Numbered from the stretch's first letter, positions 51,808 to 61,274 are shown. The stretch: DNA of 64,000 nucleotides from UMGS1590 sp963558655 (GCA_963558655.1 CAUWHJ010000010.1:33504-97503); one strand, 5' to 3'. Numbers and translations are program-made. The notes: generated by a model not told the origin, from the sequence alone.

Positions 51808-52652
51808 CAAGATGACACTATACGCATTCTGTCCATTTCACGACGCGTGAGCTGAGCGTAATGCTTATACAGCACGCCGAAACGATAACGGTAATCCGCT
51901 TTCCACGGTTTGGATTTGCCGCAGAAATGGAGAATGGCGGTGTGACTCATCACCCAATCAATATCTGCGCGGCCACCGCTGGTAAGGTAGTAGCCGTGAT
52001 AATCGCGTGCATCATAGTTCCAGATCACATCTTTAAGCGGCAGAATCTGCGTGCCAAAGAGGCTGTTGAGCATATCCTGATCCGGCAAAAGAAGGCTGTT
52101 GGGATGAGCGGCGGCGTAATCAAAAAGGGCTTGCGGTTTAATCTCGTTGCGAGCACGTTGCAAATTCATGAGCAACACGCCGGAATTATAGTAGTCGTGT
52201 GCCACATTGAGCCGCACACGATTAACGCTGTTCACCAGCTCTGTTTTTCCGGTGTGCGCCGCAGCCGCAAAGAGGTGTTTGTCGAGCTTGGTCTCCCAAA
52301 GCGGACGCAGCGGATTGATAACGAGGATGTCCGGATCGAGATAAATCATGCGCTCAAATTCCGGCGGCAAAAGCTGTGCAGCCAACAGGCGATAATACAT
52401 TTCCTGTGGGTATTGCTTGGTCACCGGTGCGTTGGCAAACAAATGCTCGTCCACAGCCACAGCCGTCAGGCACCAGCCATAGACATCTGCATGGCGCGCC
52501 ACCTCAAGCAGTTCCGGCTGCGAAAGATCGCGGTGCAGGAGAAAAAGGCGAAAAGTTTCCTGCGGATTGTTGATGTGCAGAGAGGTCATCACCACGTGCA
52601 GCTGAGGCAGATAGTTCTCATCAAGGGTAAACAGCACATTGATTGGGTCCAT
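51807..52652 (-). CDS. Glycosyltransferase family 8
   Basis: 281 residues, GT-A fold. The start INVLFTLDENYLPQLHVVM, the metal-binding DPD in YLDPDILV (about residue 105) and LHFCGKSKPW near the end are typical of family 8 (lipopolysaccharide galactosyltransferase-like, general stress protein A). Retaining enzyme using a UDP-sugar. It is the last gene of a unit behind the FtsH-like remnant and the 145-residue protein; gaps are short. Confidence 0.85.
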   Translation of the reverse strand: MDPINVLFTLDENYLPQLHVVMTSLHINNPQETFRLFLLHRDLSQPELLEVARHADVYGWCLTAVAVDEHLFANAPVTKQYPQEMYYRLLAAQLLPPEFERMIYLDPDILVINPLRPLWETKLDKHLFAAAAHTGKTELVNSVNRVRLNVAHDYYNSGVLLMNLQRARNEIKPQALFDYAAAHPNSLLLPDQDMLNSLFGTQILPLKDVIWNYDARDYHGYYLTSGGRADIDWVMSHTAILHFCGKSKPWKADYRYRFGVLYKHYAQLTRREMDRMRIVSS

Positions 52653-52674
52653 CTCTCGTTCCTCCTCTTTAGCT

Positions 52675-53220
52675 TTAGCGGTTCAAAATGTCCATAAATT
52701 CCTTGCCGGTAATGGTTTCCTTCTGATAAAGGTAGTCAGAGAGTTCGCGTAACTTGTCACGATGCTCAAGCAGAATTTTTCCAGCTTTGTCATGCTGTTT
52801 CTGCACCAGAGCAACCACGTGTTCATCAATTTTCGTTTGTGTTTCCGCCGAGCACGCAAGAGAAGCGTCACCACCAAGATATTGGTTGGTGACAGTTTCC
52901 AAGGCCACCATGCCAAAATCTTTGCTCATGCCATAGCGGCTAATCATGGCACGTGCCAGCTTTGTAGCCTGCTCAATGTCGTTGGCGGCGCCAGTGGAAA
53001 TGGTGCCAAGCATGACTTCTTCGGCAGCGCGGCCACCGGTAAGCGTGGCAATTTTGTTTTCAAGCTCTTCTGTCATCTGCATGAAGGTACCATAATCAAC
53101 TTCTTCCACTTTACCTTCTGTCAGACGCGGCGTTACGAACATATTCAGCAATAATAAGGCAATCAATGCAATAGCATAGTAATAATAAACGGGACGTTTC
53201 GGATTTTTCACTTCATTCAT
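52675..53220 (-). CDS. FtsH remnant: first membrane helix joined to the distal protease part
   Basis: 181 residues against about 600-650 for FtsH. Residues 1-50 match the FtsH N-terminus (basic start, one membrane helix, then VEEVDYGTFMQM). From residue 51 the sequence is the C-terminal third of the M41 peptidase domain: TEELENKIATLTGGRAAEEV, then STGAANDIEQATKLARAM. The second membrane helix, the whole AAA ATPase and the HExxH zinc motif are gone, joined in frame. It keeps a good start, coupled to the upstream gene by ATGA. It cannot be an ATP-dependent protease; it could be a decayed copy or a protein that joins FtsH hexamers. Confidence 0.75.
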   Translation of the reverse strand: MNEVKNPKRPVYYYYAIALIALLLLNMFVTPRLTEGKVEEVDYGTFMQMTEELENKIATLTGGRAAEEVMLGTISTGAANDIEQATKLARAMISRYGMSKDFGMVALETVTNQYLGGDASLACSAETQTKIDEHVVALVQKQHDKAGKILLEHRDKLRELSDYLYQKETITGKEFMDILNR

Positions 53221-53654
53221 AACAGTGACGCATCCTCCTGCTGTTCATCATTTTGTACATCAAGCGCCGCCGCTGCTGCCAACAGAGCGTGACGCATCGC
53301 CAATGTGACAAAATCAATGGCATACTCCGCATAAAGCGCCATATTGTCGCTTTCACTGTCACCAGCCAAATTGGCCCATGAACGCTTCATCGACTCATTC
53401 AAAATATCCTGCGCCTTGCGGCAGTATTCCAACTGCACCGATGACAACTGTTGAGCTGTGAAATAACGCATCGCCTGTGCCCGTGCTTTAAGGTCAACCA
53501 CTGTATCGGCCCATTCGTTTTCCAAATCCCTATGCGCCTTATGCACTTTCTCCGGATCTGCCGATTCCAGCGCTGCAATGTGCTTCTGTAAATCAACATA
53601 CGCCGCGCTCAGCTCCTGTAATTTTGCATCAAATAAACCATTGTTTTCTGTCAT
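53217..53654 (-). CDS. Hypothetical protein, 145 residues
   Basis: A soluble, nearly all-helical acidic protein with possible coiled coil (about residues 5-60) and no known motif. The ATG at 53654 follows GGAGG; its stop overlaps the start of the FtsH remnant (ATGA). This fixed overlap suggests the two proteins are meant to be made together. Confidence 0.55.
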   Translation of the reverse strand: MTENNGLFDAKLQELSAAYVDLQKHIAALESADPEKVHKAHRDLENEWADTVVDLKARAQAMRYFTAQQLSSVQLEYCRKAQDILNESMKRSWANLAGDSESDNMALYAEYAIDFVTLAMRHALLAAAAALDVQNDEQQEDASLL

Positions 53655-53767
53655 AATGTTGATGCCTCCTTCTAACACAGTTATACCACGCACGTCAAGT
53701 AAACACCACTCGCAATCTCTGTCCTTTGTCTTGACAAAGGGCGAAAAATGTCAAAACACGCACAGAA

Positions 53768-54313
53768 TCACTCTGCGGTTGGCAGAAGCTGGCCGGTAAT
53801 CAGTCGGGTAAGCTGGTCGGCGAGAACATCACGATCCACCACCGGCTTTCTCGCAGCCTCTAAAAGCACACCGACAATGGCGCAAGCGTAAAACGTCAGT
53901 GCCGTATCCAAGTCACTTGTATACTTTAATGCCAACGGTTGCGTGCTATGACGCATCAACGTCTCAAGAAAATCGCGCACCGCTGAAAAAAAGATACGTT
54001 CCGCGTCTTCACGCTTGCGTGAGCGCAAAAGCTCCTGCATAAACATTGGCTTTTCATCCAACGTAACATCGACCAATACACGCAATGCTGTTTGAGGCGA
54101 ATCTGCTGCAAGCACCTTTTTAACCAAGACTTCCATACGACCACTGATGATCCATTCAAGAACATCCAAAAGATCCTGAAAATGATAGTAAAACGTTTGC
54201 CGTGTAATACCACAAGTTTCTACCACATCTTTCACCGTTACCTTATCAATCGGCTTTTCTTCGGCGGCTGCCAAATATGCTTCGGCGATCATCTGTTTTG
54301 TCACACCAGCCAT
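53768..54313 (-). CDS. TetR-family transcriptional regulator
   Basis: About 181 residues. N-terminal helix-turn-helix (VKDVVETCGITRQTFYYHFQDLLDV); the C-terminal domain is of the TetR_C_33/DhaS type common in Firmicutes. The ATG at 54313 follows GGAGG. Possible targets are its neighbours on either side; no operator was identified. Confidence 0.82.
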   Translation of the reverse strand: MAGVTKQMIAEAYLAAAEEKPIDKVTVKDVVETCGITRQTFYYHFQDLLDVLEWIISGRMEVLVKKVLAADSPQTALRVLVDVTLDEKPMFMQELLRSRKREDAERIFFSAVRDFLETLMRHSTQPLALKYTSDLDTALTFYACAIVGVLLEAARKPVVDRDVLADQLTRLITGQLLPTAE

Positions 54314-54401
54314 TGCTGCACCTCCTTGTCGTGCGATTGGCTCTATCTTAGCATAAAGAGAAAGGCGCATACAACAGCCGACATATAAAGATTCAATGAC
54401 G

Positions 54402-54437
54402 CAAAAAAAGCCGGAAGAAATCGCTTCCTTCCGGCTT
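54402..54437 (-). terminator. Terminator of the DUF362 gene
   Basis: AAGCCGGAAG/CTTCCGGCTT stem with a 10-base loop and seven T on the minus strand. Confidence 0.85.
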
Positions 54438-54442
54438 CCTGC

Positions 54443-55576
54443 TTATTTTACTGTAATAAGCTCATACTGACGGCTGCCAAGCCCGATTTTTTCGGCGTGT
54501 TCGAGGCACGTTTTATACTCAGCGTTTGGTGTGACATTTTCAAAATGATCGTGATGATCGCAAAAATCTTCTTTTTCCATCTGCTCGGTAAGCATGGTAT
54601 TTGGCAGTGGCTCCTGCTTCAGGCAGGCATCTACACACGCCTGATCCACAGCAAGTGGGTCATAAGAAGCAAACATACCAATATCCGGCAGCATTGGTGC
54701 ATCATTACCACTATGGCAGTCACAGTTTGGCGATACGTCCACAACGATGTTGACATGGAAGTTTGGACGGCCGTCAACCACTGCCTTGGCATATTCTGCC
54801 ATGCGGCGGTTGAGGTCCTGACTTGCCCCACGGCGGGCAAAATCAATGGCATCGAAATTGCAAGCCCCCAGGCAGCGGCCACAGCCCACGCAGTTGTCAG
54901 TAACGGTCATTTTCTTCGTTGCTTCATCAAAATGCAGGCCGTTATTGGCACATTCACGCAGGCAGCTCTTGCAGCCACGGCATTTTTCCGGATCAATCTT
55001 TGCTTTGCCGTTGCAATGCTGTTCTTGCTTTCCGGCACGAGAGCCGCAGCCCATGCCAATGTTCTTGATGGCGCCACCAAAGCCCGTAAGCTCATGACCT
55101 TTGAAATGCGCCAGCGAAATAAAGATGTCGGCGTCCATAATGGCATGACCAATGCGTGCTTCTTTCACATATTCACCGCCATGCACAGGCACAGCAACAT
55201 CGTCAGTCCCCTTCAGCCCATCGCCAATAATCACCGGGCAGCCCACAGTGAGTGGCGTAAAGCCATTTTCCCAAGCGCAGTAAAGATGCTCAATGGCATT
55301 TTTACGGCTGCCTGGATACATGGTGTTGCAGTCTGTCAGGAATGGTTTGCCGCCATGTGCCTTCACATAATCCACAATCGCTTTGGCATAGTTTGGACGC
55401 AGATAACTCATATTGCCAAGTTCACCAAAGTGCATCTTGATGGCAACAAACTTGCCTTCCATATCAATGTCACCAAGGCCGGCTTTGTCGATGAGACGGC
55501 TCAATTTGTGGGCTGGGCCTTCATCAACCTTGCAGCGAAAATCAGTAAAATAAACTTTCGATTTTTGGTCACTCAT
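54443..55576 (-). CDS. DUF362-domain protein with 2[4Fe-4S] ferredoxin insert
   Basis: 377 residues. The DUF362 core (KMHFGELGNMSYLRPNYAKAIVDY, then SLAHFKGHELTGFGGAIKNIGMG) surrounds two clusters (CRGCKSCLREC about residue 198, CVGCGRCLGAC about 228). Members are common in anaerobes and annotated as iron-sulfur proteins of unknown function. It is monocistronic with its own terminator. Confidence 0.8.
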   Translation of the reverse strand: MSDQKSKVYFTDFRCKVDEGPAHKLSRLIDKAGLGDIDMEGKFVAIKMHFGELGNMSYLRPNYAKAIVDYVKAHGGKPFLTDCNTMYPGSRKNAIEHLYCAWENGFTPLTVGCPVIIGDGLKGTDDVAVPVHGGEYVKEARIGHAIMDADIFISLAHFKGHELTGFGGAIKNIGMGCGSRAGKQEQHCNGKAKIDPEKCRGCKSCLRECANNGLHFDEATKKMTVTDNCVGCGRCLGACNFDAIDFARRGASQDLNRRMAEYAKAVVDGRPNFHVNIVVDVSPNCDCHSGNDAPMLPDIGMFASYDPLAVDQACVDACLKQEPLPNTMLTEQMEKEDFCDHHDHFENVTPNAEYKTCLEHAEKIGLGSRQYELITVK

Positions 55577-55683
55577 AATCGTCTCTCCAATCTCTGAAAA
55601 ATCAGTGGTTCTTCTCTAAGAATACGCCCATCAAACACGCTGCGTCAAGAAAAAACCTATTTTGTCAAAAGCACCCAACGTGC

Positions 55684-57159
55684 TTAATCGCCTGGGTAAC
55701 GATAATGCTCTGGCAACTTCTCTGCATGGTCTGGACTAAGCCCCAATTCACGCAGGCGTTTTTGCCGCTCTTCGCGCACCCACTTGACCATTTTTTCGGC
55801 AAGCGCACGTTCTTCTTCCGGCGTATGACTGCCCTTGTGTTTGCTGATTTCTGCCGCCAGACGGCGCACGGTTTCGTCGTCCACCCCCTGCTGAATAAGC
55901 TGACGCAACCGCCAATGGTCGGCAACAATGCTGCGCCAATCGCTCGGTGTTTGAACAAGGTCTTTCGCCAGCTCGACAGGTTTTACATCAGCAACTCGAT
56001 AGGTCAGGCTGCCCAAAAGCGGCATCACAAAAACCGTAACAGCACCGGCAGCCACTAAGGTTGATGCGGTATCCTGCCCCATCGTGCCAGCTTTTACAGC
56101 TACACTGGTCACTGCCACGATAATTGGCAATGCCGTAGTACAATAAAGCGCCACCGTCACGCGGTGATGAGCGCTCATTGGGTGTACTTTGTGGTCCAGC
56201 GTCATCGCAATAAATACGGGCACTGCACGAATGAGCAAGAGAAAAATAATAAAACTCAAGAGCAGCCCCGGTTTCGCCGCCACAGCGCCAATATCAATAG
56301 CTGCACCGGAAACAATAAAAAAGATAGGCACAAAAAAGCCATAAGCAATGCCGTCCAGCTTGAGTTCCAACGATTTGAAGCCTTCAGGAATAATGTAGCG
56401 CAAAATAAAACCTGCAGCAAAAGCCCCCAGCACAGCGTCCAAATCAAAAATTTCGGAAAGTGCCACCAAGGCTACCAAAAGCAACACCGTCACGCGCATC
56501 ATAGTCTGCGAGGACGTGTTGGCGTTGGCACTTAAAAATTGAAAAATTTTGTGCCCCTGCTTTTTGGCTCTGGCTGGCAGCACCGCTGCCAAAACACAAA
56601 CAAGCAGGAAAAGTCCAAGGATGACAAAGGTGGCAATATGCGACCGCACCGACAAAAGCACCGCCATCGCCAGCACCGGTCCCAGCTCGCCCCAGGTGCC
56701 ATAAGCAATCACCGCATCACCCACAGGCGTTCCCTCAAGCTGACGTTCTTTAAGAATCGGCATCAAGGTGCCTAACGCCGTTGTTGTCAAAGCAATGATA
56801 GCGGCAGCCCCCGTCATATCATGGTACCGGAAATAAGGCACCAATAGCACAATCACCGCTGCCAGCGCAAGGGTCACAAGCCATGTCGCCAAGCCCACCT
56901 TGCCCTGATGCCCTGTCAGTTTCTTTGGGTCAATCTCATAGCCGGCAAGCAAAAACAGAAACGCCAGCCCCAACTCGCTCAAAAGCTCAATCGAGGCGTC
57001 CACCTCAATGATTTGTCCAACATGAGGGCCTAACAAAGCACCGGCAACCAATAAAATAACGGTCTGCGGCACCACCTTTCCCGGAATCACCTGAGTAATC
57101 ATCGGGCTCACCGCTGCCACAAGCATCATCACGGTAAGCGATACCAAATCTACTGTCAT
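55684..57159 (-). CDS. Monovalent cation:proton antiporter, CPA2 type
   Basis: About 491 residues, 12 or 13 membrane helices (about 5-385) of the Na/H exchanger fold, then about 105 hydrophilic residues rich in Arg and Glu. That tail shows no Rossmann (TrkA-N) motif, unlike KefB/KefC. It exchanges K or Na for protons. The ATG at 57159 is nine bases from GGAAG; the reading from 57189 has no site. Confidence 0.82.
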   Translation of the reverse strand: MTVDLVSLTVMMLVAAVSPMITQVIPGKVVPQTVILLVAGALLGPHVGQIIEVDASIELLSELGLAFLFLLAGYEIDPKKLTGHQGKVGLATWLVTLALAAVIVLLVPYFRYHDMTGAAAIIALTTTALGTLMPILKERQLEGTPVGDAVIAYGTWGELGPVLAMAVLLSVRSHIATFVILGLFLLVCVLAAVLPARAKKQGHKIFQFLSANANTSSQTMMRVTVLLLVALVALSEIFDLDAVLGAFAAGFILRYIIPEGFKSLELKLDGIAYGFFVPIFFIVSGAAIDIGAVAAKPGLLLSFIIFLLLIRAVPVFIAMTLDHKVHPMSAHHRVTVALYCTTALPIIVAVTSVAVKAGTMGQDTASTLVAAGAVTVFVMPLLGSLTYRVADVKPVELAKDLVQTPSDWRSIVADHWRLRQLIQQGVDDETVRRLAAEISKHKGSHTPEEERALAEKMVKWVREERQKRLRELGLSPDHAEKLPEHYRYPGD

Positions 57160-57231
57160 GCCTTTCCACTTCCTTTTTCTGTCTTTCAATAAAAGCTATC
57201 AAAGGCTGAGCGCAGGCACCATAGGGTGCCC

Positions 57232-57759
57232 TTATAACAATTTTTCCAAAAAGAGATGCCCGTCATGCGGCACCACACCGCCCACCTTCATCGACGCCGT
57301 GGCAACAATACGATAACCATTCTTTTCATAAAGATGCACCGCCGGTTTATTTTGGCTGCCCGTGTCCAACCGCAAAGCACGAACACCCATCGCTCGTGCT
57401 CGCTCTTCCACCGCAGCAAGCAGCGCCGTGCCCACGCCATGGCCACTGGCGCTCGGCCGCACCATCAGCAGATGAATGACAAGTACTTCAGCGTCTGTCA
57501 GTGTGCGCTGCCAAGGCACGTCGGCATATTCCGGCGGCTGTTTTCTGCCGGTTATCACGCTGGCGAGAAGAGCGCCGTCTTTCTCAAAAATTGTCAGCTC
57601 GCCTTCTGCAAGCGCTTTTTCCGCATCATGTCGTGTTGGATAAACACCGCGCTTAAAGACTGTAAACGCCTGTTGAGGGTGAGTTTCTTCAAAAGTGAAA
57701 TGTTCACTGTACGCAGCCTCAATCGCATCAAGATCTTGTATGGTGGCTGGTCTAATCAC
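57232..57759 (-). CDS. GNAT-family N-acetyltransferase
   Basis: About 175 residues, one GNAT domain. The acetyl-CoA loop is SGHGVGTALL and motif A/B is complete (VRALRLDTGSQNKPAVHLYEKNGYRIV). The acceptor is unknown. I chose a GTG start at 57759 (VIRPATIQDLD) because AAGGTGG lies five bases upstream; the in-frame ATG at 57798 would overlap the previous gene and lacks a site. Confidence 0.8.
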   Translation of the reverse strand: MIRPATIQDLDAIEAAYSEHFTFEETHPQQAFTVFKRGVYPTRHDAEKALAEGELTIFEKDGALLASVITGRKQPPEYADVPWQRTLTDAEVLVIHLLMVRPSASGHGVGTALLAAVEERARAMGVRALRLDTGSQNKPAVHLYEKNGYRIVATASMKVGGVVPHDGHLFLEKLL

Positions 57760-57778
57760 AGCGCCCCACCTTCTCTCC

Positions 57779-58213
57779 TTATAAAATCTTTGGCGCATCC
57801 ATTGGGTCGCATGATGTACAAGTCCCCGTATGCACCGAAATCACACCGCCACACTTTTCACATGTCCAACGAGCACGTTCCTTTTGTAAGAAAGCATCCA
57901 TACCTTCCTCGCGAATGGCACGAATATTACCGAATGGAGATTCTTTACGTGGATAATTATTCATATACCGATTTTCTTTTTCCCAACAATCTTCACATGG
58001 GAAATCCGGACATTCATCACAAAAACGATAGTTATTTTGCAGGCGTTTCTCACAACGAACAATGCGACATTTTTCCGCACAGTACGGTGATTTTCCCTCT
58101 GTCGTCGGCGCTAAACAACCTGGGCATGGCTTCCCCGGCTCATGAGATTTCCAACAAATGCTGCAATCCAATCCACAAGGAGCAATCATTTTCTCCGTAA
58201 ACATATTATCCAT
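57779..58213 (-). CDS. DUF3795-type Cys-rich protein
   Basis: 144 residues with 16 Cys: GLDCSICWKS, CPGCLAP, CDECPDFPCEDC and a C-terminal zinc ribbon CEKCGG-CTSCD. The first part matches DUF3795, found in anaerobic bacteria and archaea; zinc or iron-sulfur binding is likely. Function unknown. AGGAAACG precedes the ATG. The acetyltransferase gene follows by about 20 bp. Confidence 0.7.
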   Translation of the reverse strand: MDNMFTEKMIAPCGLDCSICWKSHEPGKPCPGCLAPTTEGKSPYCAEKCRIVRCEKRLQNNYRFCDECPDFPCEDCWEKENRYMNNYPRKESPFGNIRAIREEGMDAFLQKERARWTCEKCGGVISVHTGTCTSCDPMDAPKIL

Positions 58214-58269
58214 AACGTTTCCTCCAGTCTCTTAAAGGGTTCTTCGAAAAGTATATCATATTCTGAGTA

Positions 58270-58302
58270 TAAAAAACAGCAGGCCCTCTAAAGCCTGCTG
58301 TA
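58270..58302 (-). terminator. Terminator of the SMR gene
   Basis: ACAGCAGGC/GCCTGCTGT stem, 8-base loop, six T on the minus strand. Confidence 0.85.
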
Positions 58303-58311
58303 AGAGGATAT

Positions 58312-58635
58312 TTATTGAGCGCTGCCAAAAAGATTTAAGAGCACACAACCAACAACAATGAGACCAATGGCAATGATGCCGATTGTGCTTAAACGCTGAC
58401 CAAAAACAAAGGCCGATATCACCGAAGTGGCCACAAGGCCAACCGCGCACCAGGTAGCATAACCAATACCAAGGTCAATATGGTTGAGGGATTTAGAAAA
58501 CGAAAAAAAGCAGAAAAAGTAAAACACCAAACAGATAATTGTTGGGCCAAGCTTGGTAAAACCAGCGGACAATTTCAAAAACGTAGTCCCGCAAATTTCC
58601 AGTGCAATGGCAACAGCGAGTAATACATAAGGCAC
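58312..58635 (-). CDS. Small multidrug resistance (SMR) family transporter
   Basis: 107 residues, four membrane helices. Glu13 in helix 1 (ALEICGTT) is the essential proton/substrate residue. The GYATWCAVG loop in helix 3 matches EmrE/QacC. It may export quaternary ammonium compounds or guanidinium. The start is GTG at 58635, seven bases after GGAGG. Monocistronic. Confidence 0.88.
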   Translation of the reverse strand: MPYVLLAVAIALEICGTTFLKLSAGFTKLGPTIICLVFYFFCFFSFSKSLNHIDLGIGYATWCAVGLVATSVISAFVFGQRLSTIGIIAIGLIVVGCVLLNLFGSAQ

Positions 58636-58756
58636 GATATAACCTCCTTTCCCCTTTTCTTTTAGATATACTCGTACATCTTAACATACCAAAAAACGAT
58701 GCTCAAGAAAAAATCTGAACGCATTATCAGTATTCTTTGTCCACCATATCAGGCTG

Positions 58757-58796
58757 CAAAACGGCTCACCGCATCTTGTTGCGATGAGCCGTTTTA
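58757..58796 (-). terminator. Terminator of the aldehyde dehydrogenase gene
   Basis: AAAACGGCTCA/TGAGCCGTTTT stem; the T-run is part of the stem. Confidence 0.75.
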
Positions 58797-58826
58797 TTCA
58801 TACATTCTTAGTTCGGAAATGCCTTG

Positions 58827-60206
58827 TCAGCGCATAAACAGACGAATCAGGCGGTCTTTCACTTTATTGTATGGTTGGTAGCGCACCGGCAAATCAAACC
58901 AGGTGGCTTTATCAACAATGCTTTTTTCATGAGAAAACGTGCGGAACCCAGCTTCGCCGTGATAACTGCCCATACCGCTTTCACCAACACCGCCAAACGG
59001 CAGATGATTAGACGCAATGTGAATCACTGTGTCGTTGACACAGCCGCCGCCAAATTGCAGACGCCCCATCACCTGTCGTGCGATGGCTTTATCTTCGGTG
59101 AAAATGTAAAGTGCCAGCGGACGTGGCATATCGTTCAACTGGTCGATGGCATCGCCAAACTTTTCATAAGTACGCACCGGCAGAATCGGCCCGAAAATTT
59201 CTTCCTGCATAACCGCATCGCCCCACTCTACATCACGCAAAAGGGTTGGCTCAATCTGCAAGGTATCTGGCGACGTGCGGCCGCCATACGCCACCTTGGC
59301 TGGGTCAATAAGCCCCACCAAACGTTTGAAGTGTTTTTCGTTGACAATGCGCCCATAGTTCGGATTCGCCAACGGTGTTTCGCCGTACTGCACACGAATC
59401 TCCTGCACAATGGCGCGCATAAGATCATCAGCGATGGACGCATCACAGTAAATATAATCCGGCGCCACACACGTTTGACCGCAATTAAGGAATTTGCCAA
59501 AAACAATGCGGCGTGCTGCCAACTCAATATTAGCTGTGCGTTCAACAATACAAGGACTCTTTCCACCCAATTCCAGCGTTACCGGTGTAAGATGCGCCGC
59601 TGCTTTACGCATCACCTCACGCCCCACCTGCGGACTGCCTGTGAAAAAGATGTGGTCAAACGGCACCTCCAACAACTGTTGGTTTTCTTCACGACCACCC
59701 GTCACCACCGCAATAAGGCTTGGGTCAAAATACTGCGTCATCAATTTTTCCAAAAGCGCACTCGTATGCGGCGCATAGGCACTCGGTTTGACAACCACCG
59801 TGTTACCAGCTGCAATGGCTTCAATGAGTGGTTCCATGGTCAAAAGAAATGGATAGTTCCACGGACTCATCACCAGCACCACGCCATAGGGCGATGGTTT
59901 TCGCAAACTCTTTGCCGGCATTTGCGCCAATGGTGTTGGCACACGTTTGCTTTTTGCGTAAGACATTGTATGGCGCAACATATGGTTCAGCGCACTTTTA
60001 ACCATGCCGGTTTCTGTCATCACACTTTCTGTAGCGCTCTTGCCCAAATCACGCTCCAAGGCTGCCGCAATCACATCTTCATAGGTAACAATTGCAGCAC
60101 GCAGGGTACGCAATGCTCTGAGCCGCCCTTCCACATCAAGCGTTGCGCCGCTGTTAAAATAGGCACGCTGATTGGCAACAAGGGCATTGATATCATGTGG
60201 TGTCAT
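58827..60206 (-). CDS. Aldehyde dehydrogenase, class 3-like
   Basis: About 459 residues. Active-site Glu in VTLELGGKSP and catalytic Cys in LNCGQTCVAPDY. The C-terminal hydrophobic/basic end (NKVKDRLIRLFMR) and the length fit the ALDH3 group, which oxidises medium- and long-chain or aromatic aldehydes with NAD(P). It follows the ketopantoate-reductase-like gene by 27 bp in the same direction. The ATG at 60206 follows GGAGG. Confidence 0.88.
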   Translation of the reverse strand: MTPHDINALVANQRAYFNSGATLDVEGRLRALRTLRAAIVTYEDVIAAALERDLGKSATESVMTETGMVKSALNHMLRHTMSYAKSKRVPTPLAQMPAKSLRKPSPYGVVLVMSPWNYPFLLTMEPLIEAIAAGNTVVVKPSAYAPHTSALLEKLMTQYFDPSLIAVVTGGREENQQLLEVPFDHIFFTGSPQVGREVMRKAAAHLTPVTLELGGKSPCIVERTANIELAARRIVFGKFLNCGQTCVAPDYIYCDASIADDLMRAIVQEIRVQYGETPLANPNYGRIVNEKHFKRLVGLIDPAKVAYGGRTSPDTLQIEPTLLRDVEWGDAVMQEEIFGPILPVRTYEKFGDAIDQLNDMPRPLALYIFTEDKAIARQVMGRLQFGGGCVNDTVIHIASNHLPFGGVGESGMGSYHGEAGFRTFSHEKSIVDKATWFDLPVRYQPYNKVKDRLIRLFMR

Positions 60207-60233
60207 GGCTTGACCTCCCTCCACAGGTACGAC

Positions 60234-61154
60234 TTACAAGCCGCGCCGTTTCATTTCTTCTGCTACTTTTGTGTACGTTGGCACAGCAACGCCATACTGC
60301 GCCCCAAGGCGCACCACTTCATAAATCAGCCCATCAATCTCCGACTGATGTCCTTCGGCAATGTCACGCTGCATAGAGGTGGTTGCCGTTGGCGCAATGC
60401 CATCAAGAATAGCAAGATCATCAGGCACCACGTCATGGTCAAACGGACAGCCCATGGCAGTGGCCAACGCAGAAATTTCACGCACCATGCTGATGAAACA
60501 TTCGCGTGGCTCGCCCTCTTTTTGCATATCGCTGGCAACTGCATTATAATACAGCCCCGTTGCGCCAACAGGCGATACATAGGAGAATTTCTGCAAAGCG
60601 TCACGCTGAATGTGTGCTGTCAATTCGCCAACAATGCCGCTTTCATCAAAATCACGCTTGATGGCCTGATAACGCGGCACATCAATGTTGCCATCACGAG
60701 GGCCAAAAACAATGCGGCAATATGGGCCACTTTGTAAAATCACGCCAGGTTCTTTAATCTCTGCATAGAGGTAGGTGCAGCCATCAAGCACATCCACCCC
60801 CGGCAGCATGGTTTGCAATTTCCCGCCAGTACCATAGATATTCAAAATAGGAATAACCACAGTATCTGGACCGGCTACACGCTTGATAAACGGCACCACA
60901 CTTTCCAGCGAGTAGCCTTTCACACAAACCAAAATCACATCAGCCATGCCCTGATAGTCAGCTTCTGTACAAGCTTTCACAGGCACTGTCTCGCTGCTGC
61001 CATTCCATGTGCGGTCAAAAAACAGCCCGCCACGCTCCTGAATGGCTTGCAAATGAGCGCCACGCGCAATCAGCGTCACCTCTTTGCCACCCTTGGCAAG
61101 CTGGCCGCCGAGAATCCCACCGGTACCGCCGGCGCCGAATACAACATAATTCAT
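60234..61154 (-). CDS. Ketopantoate reductase family protein (PanE/ApbA-like)
   Basis: About 306 residues. N-terminal Rossmann motif VFGAGGTGGILGGQLA; C-terminal all-helical domain with the family's Lys in QKFSYVSPVGATG. PanE reduces 2-dehydropantoate for coenzyme A synthesis, but many paralogues act on other 2-oxoacids, and the aldehyde dehydrogenase neighbour hints at a separate role. The ATG at 61154 is nine bases after AAGAAGG. Divergent from copA. Confidence 0.75.
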   Translation of the reverse strand: MNYVVFGAGGTGGILGGQLAKGGKEVTLIARGAHLQAIQERGGLFFDRTWNGSSETVPVKACTEADYQGMADVILVCVKGYSLESVVPFIKRVAGPDTVVIPILNIYGTGGKLQTMLPGVDVLDGCTYLYAEIKEPGVILQSGPYCRIVFGPRDGNIDVPRYQAIKRDFDESGIVGELTAHIQRDALQKFSYVSPVGATGLYYNAVASDMQKEGEPRECFISMVREISALATAMGCPFDHDVVPDDLAILDGIAPTATTSMQRDIAEGHQSEIDGLIYEVVRLGAQYGVAVPTYTKVAEEMKRRGL

Positions 61155-61274
61155 AAGGTTCAGCCTTCTTTCGTAAAATCTTCTTCTCCCATTATAAAAA
61201 ATCACTCCGCTGCGCGCAAGCCGCAACTGATAACTGCCGCTGTTCGCTGAGCGCTGAAAAATTTTTCCCACCGC

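Noticed and set aside
54497..55597. 366-codon open frame on the plus strand
   Set aside because: Antisense to the DUF362 gene, which has clear iron-sulfur motifs, a start site and a terminator.
58824..60737. 637-codon open frame on the plus strand
   Set aside because: Antisense to the aldehyde dehydrogenase and ketopantoate-reductase-like genes; Cys/His-rich translation typical of antisense frames.
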